Of a stretch of 64,000 nucleotides of DNA, positions 58,801 through 64,000 are shown in pieces. This stretch comes from Trachythela sp. YZ-2020. Taxonomy: Eukaryota > Cnidaria > Anthozoa > Malacalcyonacea > Clavulariidae. How positions within the stretch are numbered: position 1 is the first letter of the stretch; each line of letters opens with the position of its first letter. The position numbers and the translations under genes are program-made. The stretch lies in NCBI GenBank assembly GCA_016169945.1, contig JADLSH010000092.1, positions 124,001 through 188,000 on the forward strand. Direction: 5' to 3'. The notes beneath the pieces are model-generated. The model was given only the letters and a program-made list of their open reading frames with translations, was not told the DNA's origin and did not search any database.

Positions 58801-60163
58801 AAAGGATGCTGTCTTGACATAAAACGATTGCATTAAGCATTCTTCTGGTAGCCATGAACATGGCGGGAATAGTAACTGTATGATGAAAATCAATGCCCAG
58901 CTTAATGCATATAAAAGAGCCATGGATGAAACGTTAGTTCTTAGTAAATATTTAAAAAATTCATTTTATGATGGCTTATTTATTTACCTGCATTATACTG
59001 GGCATTGATTTTCATGATACGATTTTCATAAGAATTTTTTTTTATATTTAGAAAGACTGTTGTTGCATGCGTTTTCTATTTTTGCTGTCCATTTTGCTGC
59101 AGCTTTTGTACATAGTGGGGGGGTTATTTTCTGTGTAATCATTTCATGTTCGGTTTACCAGAACCTGAAATAAATCACGGGTACAAAACCAAACAGCCTA
59201 CAAATATATCTAAATTCAAATGATTTATTTTAAACCCTGGACATCATTCCACCACCAGGATTCAGGGATGGATCCAGCATGACCTGATAGGGGGTGCATC
59301 CAAGGAATTAACAGTGAGGTTTCCTAGGGGGGTACAGGGGTATGCCCCCCCAGAAAATTTTGAAACCTAGGACCTCGCAAATGGCATTTCCTGCAATCTG
59401 GGCAACGGATTCTGATCTTTGAACAACAGAGTTGGACTTCTGGTTAGTCTCTATTCTGTGGCCTGACTACGTTTGAATGATTATTACTCAAATTACTTCT
59501 CTCATTTTGTCTCATAATATATTTTTGTTTGATCAATAACAATTGCCTTGTATTTGATAGGGAAATTACTCAAATTTGCACCCCCCTGCACCCCCCTTGG
59601 CCAATGCTTGGGGGGTGCGCACCCCCCCGGTGGATCCCATCCCTGCCAGGATTTAGCAAAAATAGGAGGGGGGCTACTGCTAGGGATGCTACGTATACTG
59701 CAAACCTCAGAATGTATTCAATATTTATAAGCTCCCATATGTAAGGCCGCCAAATATTTGCTAACACGTTGCACCCCAAAACATAAGCCCACGATAATGA
59801 TTGTAAAATGTTTTACGAAGTTTTAAAAATACATGTGTGCAAAACACAAAATCACAACTGCAGATTTCTAGCATGAAGTATATATTCGTACATCATAAAT
59901 GTATATTAAACAGTGCATATTCTGAATATTTCTCACGATTTTCCCAAAATATAACAATGTATTAAAAATGTCTTTAAAAATAAAATACTGACCTCATTCG
60001 ACTGTCTTCGGTTTGTTGTTGATGTTGAAGAACCATCGCCGCCTCCAGTGCTAGTCTCCCCAATGTTATCTTCTGAAATTGTTTCAAGCAGATGTACAAT
60101 TCGATTCAGCACGTTTGCAACGCTTGACGGTGAAGAACTTGACGTTGTCGTTGAATTATTCAT
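52887..60163 (-). CDS. Transposon-borne E3 ubiquitin ligase with CUE and HECT domains (G2E3-like)
   Basis: Ten exons on the minus strand: 60163-59993, 58436-58137, 57567-57343, 57224-~57010, 56877-56712, 56539-56180, 55971-55850, 55550-55475, 54314-54000, 53128-52887. All have AG/GT borders and matching phases except the 3' edge of exon 4, where I could not choose a donor. Exon 1 is Ser/Thr-rich (57 codons). Exons 2-3 hold a conserved-looking block (SGFVGRLRTWNKDVVCLPYS). Exon 5 is a CUE ubiquitin-binding domain (LQAMFPQASSENLEEILRSN). Exons 6-10 give a full ~370-residue HECT domain: LRISFSGENMEIGIDTGGLR, IIGTIIAHSIVNGGIGFHYL, and the C-lobe FTAGQQSIAGGLPNK with the catalytic Cys in PTAGTCGLKLYLP (codon at 52992-52994). 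It ends EIESFGFECF. The HECT would accept ubiquitin on that Cys and pass it to a substrate, which is unknown. The start lies ~57 bp inside the right terminal repeat, which probably supplies the promoter. Confidence 0.92.
53396..53660. mobile_element. Foldback MITE in HECT intron 9
   Basis: Ends TTTTGCCAAAATGTTCCGAA and inverted CTTTGCCAAATTGTTCCAAA, with TTCGAAGTT-rich arms on both sides of a unique centre. No certain target duplication. Confidence 0.75.
54707..54830. mobile_element. Small palindromic element in HECT intron 8
   Basis: AATGGGGGTAATAGAACGAC at the left is inverted at the right end (GTCGTTCTATTACCCATT), with an interior GACCGCGGAGCGGG palindrome. Confidence 0.75.
54827..55460. 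mobile_element. MITE in HECT intron 8
   Basis: Ends TAATTATATGCCTTCTGTAA (54827) and its inverse (TTACAGAAGGTATATAATTA at 55441-55460), about 26 bp with one mismatch. The interior has further hairpins (GTGATTAATGATTAATCGCAC near 55382). Its left end overlaps the end of the smaller palindromic element. Confidence 0.8.
55670..55804. mobile_element. AAAACGTCCCC foldback element in HECT intron 7
   Basis: CCGGTCAAAACGTCCCCAA at the left is the exact inverse of the right end. The left arm holds three tandem AAAACGTCCCCAA units. Confidence 0.85.
59255..59653. mobile_element. hAT MITE in HECT intron 1 with exact 8-bp target duplication
   Basis: Element 59263-59645 (383 bp), ends CAGGGATGGATCCAGC and inverted CAGGGATGGGATCCACC, flanked by CCAGGATT at 59255-59262 and 59646-59653. 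Its ends match the family at 49239-49552 and 16150-16344, which identifies that family as hAT. Confidence 0.95.
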
Positions 60164-60219
60164 ATTCGAACAATGGAAGATTGGAAAGACAGTAAAATCG
60201 CGAATCGGTTCGATTTGGC

Positions 60220-60713
60220 TTGAAAGTGTGTCTAGTCACCCCCCGGAACATAGAGAGTGGTACGGAGACCTCTTCCGGTTTGGTCAGCTCTCTTTATTTT
60301 ACAATTGGCGCGCGCCATATTTATTTTACATTGGCTCGGTAAATAATCCATGGATTATTTATAAACAATCCATAGATGGTTTATAAACAATCCACGGATT
60401 GTTTAATAAGACCTTAAACAATCTAGGGATTATTTATATATAATCTAGGGATTGTTTATAAACAATCTATGGATTATTTATAAACCATCTATGGATTATT
60501 TAATGTTGCAGTAAACAATCCCTAGATTGTTTATAAATAATCTATGGATTATTTAATGTCGCAGTAAACAATCCCTGAATTGTTTGTAAATAATCCGTAG
60601 ATTATTTACAAATAATACAGGGATTGTTTGCAAATAATTTATTATATAACTAAATAATGCAAAACTTGACATATTTTTGCATAAAACATTTTTTTTACAT
60701 TTGGCGCCCCATA
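60220..60713 (-). repeat. Right terminal inverted repeat of the 10.6-kb transposon
   Basis: Inner block 60220-60317 and outer block 60611-60713 match the left terminus in inverse. Between them lies a ~290-bp array of palindromic units that the left terminus lacks. Confidence 0.95.
60337..60610. repeat. Array of palindromic AAACAATCCATGGATTATTT-like units
   Basis: About a dozen 20-24 bp units of the type AAATAATCC(A/C)TGGATTATTTA, each nearly self-complementary, separated by ATAAAC or TGTCGCAGTA spacers. The left end of the transposon keeps only one half-unit (CAAACAATCCCTGTATTA). The array could be transposase binding sites that expanded here, or sites deleted on the left. Confidence 0.9.
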
Positions 60714-61186
60714 CTGGCATTCTCACACCATTGGCGGTCGTATTCCAATTCCGAATCTATGTTTGTTTTGCCCGTTCAAAGTCAAAACCCTGGCTACGCT
60801 ACTGGACTGAGAGAGTGAGGGGGGCCGCATTCACCAATCTGCCCTGGGCCCGTGATTGGCTCTCGCCGGCCTTGGATGTTCGTACCAATAAGTTATGATG
60901 TTCTCTGCATATCTATAACTGAACAGACAATGACAAAATTGATAATAAAGAAAACTGAAAAAGCTAAACTAAGCTTATATATAAGGATTTGGGGGCTTTG
61001 AAGTGTGTTGGAAAGAAATTTACATGATCTTTGATCTATACAAGACAAAGCATTATAAACTTTAATAAACTGCTTACGCCGCCTTTACGGCTAACAATTA
61101 ACACGAACACAGAAGGGGCAAATACAGTAGCTAATATTAGACCTTGATGCAGTAGGTTAAGTTAACTTAAGATAAACTAACTATCA
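60714..61186. other. Right flank of the transposon
   Basis: 60714-60804 is the other half of the interrupted repeat. The rest holds no gene. Confidence 0.5.
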
Positions 61187-61591
61187 CATAAACAAAGTGA
61201 AACTGCAAGCAGAAATGCACCGGTAAATTAACACAATTCCATGGAACCCAAATTTTGTGATGTTTATAGAATTATTGCCATAAGTTGGGTTTGCCCTGCT
61301 GAAACTGGAAAAGTACCTACAATTTGGAAACGAGCCAACATCTCTCCTGCATGTATTCAAAAAGGATGAACAGTTTTTGGCCAATAATTATCGGCCTATT
61401 TCTGTATTATCTAATACATCAGAAATTTTGGAACGATGTCGATGCGTCTTCAATCATTGTTTTCGTGTACTTTCTCCCCATTTCTATAATCTCCAACACG
61501 GTTTTATAAGGAAGGTCAGCAGTAACACGACTTTTGTTGGCATACCACAGTATTCCTCGTGGAAATATAGTTACTTGGTTAACATGCATGG
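61187..61591 (+). pseudogene. LINE reverse-transcriptase fragment (paralogue of 15921-16149)
   Basis: The leading 61187-61315 matches 12484-12622. It then runs on as ETGKVPTIWKRANISP (61290-61345) and, after a frame change, NNYRPISVLSNTSEILER and FRVLSPHFYNLQHGFIRK. It lacks the palindromic insert seen in the first copy, so it shows how that RT sequence reads without it. Confidence 0.85.
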
Positions 61592-61865
61592 CAGAGATGG
61601 ATCCGCTTGATCTAGTAGGGGGGGGGGGGGTGCTAAGTGGGCGCTGGTCATGAAGCAGGATGTGACTGTCGACCGAGGCAGGGTGCATCATCGCTGAGGA
61701 CTCCCGGCAGGGGCTGAGCTTGTCAGAAAAGTTTTGAAAAATAGGATTGCCCAGATGGTCAAAGAGGCCCCCAATGGCCCAATATTTTATTTTTGTTTGA
61801 TAAATGCCGTGCCAAATCCAAAATTTGAATTTGATGTGGTGTTGTTTCCCAATTCACACGAGCCA
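61592..61865. mobile_element. CAGRGATGGATCC-family MITE, fuller copy
   Basis: Same family as 16150-16344 and 49239-49552, with the GTCGACCGAGGCAGGGTGC segment that the 16 kb copy has lost. Inserted in the RT fragment at the same site in both paralogous blocks, so it pre-dates the block duplication. Confidence 0.8.
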
Positions 61866-63060
61866 TGACCTCATGATACACGAAGGGACTGGGTAGCTCC
61901 ATAGCTTATAAGTTGTTCAGTGCAGTATTGAACTACCTAAAACTTCGCCAATTCTTGAACGAAATTGATCTAAAACAGAGCTAGAACCCAAGGAACCCAC
62001 ATTAAGGGACCTTCACCAGGCATCTTACTGAAAGAAACCGAGCTCAAAATTTTCATATTTTTGAGCTGAAGCTTGATTTTCCTGCATTTTCAGCCCCAAC
62101 ATTTTGATATATTCTATTTAGACAGACTGAATATTAAGTATATGAACCGTTATTATGCTTTTGAATATAATTTGTGATAAGTGATGCAAAGAAAAGATAA
62201 GTGATGCAGTAAAGAAAAAATTATTACTGCACAAAATGTCGTTGATTACTGCACAAATCTCATTTATCACTGCACAAACTGGTTATCAATGCACCTTCAA
62301 ATAATCCCTGTGCTTACCGAACTCTACTGAGTTTTCAAGTAGAGAAGCTACCTAACATAATGCACTAGTCAATTGAACCCCCCCCACCCCCAGGCATATG
62401 CGGGGGTTTAACGGGACTTACGGGGGAAATTCAGAGTTTTAACAAACGTTGCCATCATGCTACCCGGGGTTTTAACACTGACACAAAGGCCAGGAGAAAA
62501 TGCCGGGTATTTAACTCTCGTAGAGCCTTCGATTTAAGAAACTGACACACGTTCGCCAGACTTTCTTCTTTGACAGCTCTTTGTAGTAGCACGTTTTTAT
62601 ATCAGAAATGACTGATCAGATGACTAGATGGGAAGCTAGATTTTGGAAAGCTATATGTTTGGCCGGGCAAGCCAGGCATTTTAACAAATCGACAACATTT
62701 TTAGACCGGGATTTTAACACTCGAGAAATGTTAAAATTCCCGCATACTAGTGCATAAGTATATTTCCTCGCCACACAGTAACAGACTTAACTCAGAGATA
62801 AGGGACAGCACGCTAACCTCATCTGCGACTCGTGCTCGAACAACAGGTGGGAATTTTGTCTGAGCATGCGTTAGAATATTCGCGCGGTTATTAGAAATGA
62901 GACATGGGAGGAGTAAACAGATTACAGATTTTGGCCTAGTTTTTTCTACCAACCGAAAATATTTAATAAGTTGATCGACTGAGAGTGCAAGCAAAGGAAT
63001 AATGACTTTTGTGATTTTATGTATCGGAACAGATCGGAAACTCTCGGAATTCTTACTTTA
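61866..63060. repeat. Paralogous block shared with 18713-19500
   Basis: See 18713-19500. It carries a ~450-bp insertion (about 61990-62440) containing repeated TACTGCACAAA words. The 18.8 kb copy is the empty site for it. The LINE present at 16345-18712 is absent here. Confidence 0.85.
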
Positions 63061-63611
63061 GGAGTGTCACCCTGAAAGCGCATGAAATGGCCATTCTGGG
63101 CTATTAAAATTCAAAATTTTCAGGGGGGGCAAACTCCCTAGCTATGCAAGACCTATAGAATGACTACACAAATTGGGCTCAGCTTTGCAATTGCTTCTTA
63201 AATAAATTCTGCACATCTTGAGCAAGATATTCACAACATACAGAAGTTAGAACTTGTTCTATCTCTTTATTGGTATAACTTGAAAATATATTAACAGTAT
63301 TAAAAGTCAGCAATGATCACAAAGCTTTTTGCTCTCAAAAATGATGTTTTAAGGTTACATGTACTTTGGAATTTTTAGGAGACGAGGTGGGGAGGGGGGG
63401 AGGGTCATCTGACAAAAATATCGTTATTTAGGGGTGGGCCACCGGGAAAAAGTTGTGTATGAAAGGCTGGGCCATGCCAAATATTTAAGACGGTAAACTA
63501 AATTCCACCAGCCCCCCCTTAATAAGATAAAAAATTAACGGTCCCTTATTTATTGACATGCAGAGCTCGTCAACACAAGTAATAATTTATAGTAATAATT
63601 CATAATAGGGA
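63061..63611. other. Non-coding interval
   Basis: G-tract MITE debris (63120 and 63390) and AT-rich sequence; no gene. Confidence 0.5.
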
Positions 63612-63692
63612 GTTGTGTAAAACTACCTGACACAAATCAACCGCCGAATCTTCGTTATACTCTACCCACACTGGCACCGCACGTTCGAGATA
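63612..63692 (+). repeat. Short dispersed repeat, copy 3 of 3
   Basis: GTTGTGTAAAACTACCTGA at the left and ACTCTACCCACACTGGCACC at the right, with the middle palindromic part deleted relative to 12693-12794. Confidence 0.65.
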
Positions 63693-63966
63693 TTTACTTA
63701 GTATATTTTGTTTTACTGATGTTTTGTGCTATTTTGATGCATGAGTACTGGTGAATCGCATATTTTAGCACATTGCATATGCTTTGATGTGCTCTTCTAA
63801 TTTTATGAAAATGAAAAGTTTTAACAACTTTATCGAATTTTAATTAAATCAACCAATGCCTGTTTTTATAGTTAATCCTTTCCCAGAGCTTTTTTCACTC
63901 CATGCATTCTTCCACAAAATTGCATTCATTATTTAACATATAATATCATACATTTTGCAGGTAACC

Positions 63967-64000
63967 ATGGCAACAGCATCAACTCTTGACAGCTCAGATG
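63967..64000 (+). CDS. Second HEPN-NACHT family gene, 5' end only
   Basis: After the same TACATTTTGCAGGTAACC junction, an ATG opens MATASTLDSSD, against MATASTLDCSN in the gene at 28599. The upstream ~45 bp also match. The window ends here, so whether the gene is complete cannot be seen. It shows that the family is locally duplicated in the same orientation about 35 kb apart. Confidence 0.85.
   Translation, partial: MATASTLDSSD

Larger units (their letters stand above)
50142..60719. mobile_element. 10,566-bp DNA transposon carrying an rve-type transposase and a HECT E3 ligase
   Basis: The element spans 50148-60713, flanked by the 6-bp target duplication CTGGCA (50142-50147 and 60714-60719). 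Ends start TATGGGGCGCCAAATG on both sides. The terminal inverted repeat has an outer block of ~103 bp (50148-50250 against 60611-60713) and an inner block of ~100 bp (50251-50349 against 60220-60317). They are contiguous on the left and separated by a palindromic array on the right. Inside are a + strand transposase gene and a - strand HECT gene, convergent, with 377 bp between their stop codons. An rve/DDE transposase with 6-bp duplications and TA-starting ends fits what I recall of the IS3EU superfamily; Ginger-type elements are the alternative. That placement is inference. Confidence 0.93.

Noticed and set aside
59529..59779. Overlapping ORFs of 60-71 codons on both strands
   Set aside because: They arise from the G/C tracts at the right end of the hAT MITE at 59263-59645.

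Overview
This is a metazoan nuclear genome window. It is AT-rich, its genes have spliceosomal introns, and short runs of G or C are scattered through it. The mix of transposons (Harbinger pairs, LINEs, many hAT MITEs, a pogo-like element), a TTAGGG telomere-like tract and a HEPN-NACHT-propeller gene of a type expanded in corals and anemones suggest a marine invertebrate, most likely an anthozoan cnidarian. The species call is inference. I see only one clear resident host gene. Almost everything else is mobile or repeat DNA.

Layout. 1-4268: a tandem duplication with a ~2.4 kb period, each copy holding a tRNA-like SINE head. 5346-12415: two decayed Harbinger transposons, each a Myb/SANT-like gene on + facing a DDE nuclease on -, with palindromic MITEs between and inside them. 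12484-20390: LINE fragments, interrupted by a nested 2.8 kb palindrome, plus a LINE copy whose ORF1 carries SAP, coiled-coil and CCCH zinc-finger features. 21050-22990: two kinds of tandem repeat. 23538-27524: a hAT MITE and a pogo-like element. 28599-32951: an intact 1,450-codon HEPN-NACHT-propeller gene, probably an innate immune sensor. 33000-50000: no convincing host genes; tRNA-derived sequence, several hAT elements with exact 8-bp target duplications, long inverted repeats and a TTAGGG tract inside a foldback element.

50148-60713 is the most interesting object. It is a 10,566-bp DNA transposon bounded by a 6-bp target-site duplication and long terminal inverted repeats. It carries two convergent genes. 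One is an integrase-type (rve/DDE) transposase with a helix-turn-helix, broken by two frameshifts. The other is a ten-exon E3 ubiquitin ligase with a CUE domain and a complete HECT domain, in which nine of the ten exons and every exon junction but one join in frame. The start codons of both genes lie roughly 60-90 bp inside the two terminal repeats, so the repeats probably supply the promoters. HECT ligases annotated as 'G2/M phase-specific E3 ligase-like' are multicopy in many invertebrate and fish genomes. This locus suggests that some of them are transposon cargo.

61187-63060 is a paralogue of the 15.9-19.5 kb block. Comparing the two gives empty sites for the LINE in one copy and for a ~450-bp insertion in the other. 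At 63967 a second copy of the HEPN-NACHT gene begins, with the same splice acceptor and start, so the window lies in a local family of these genes.
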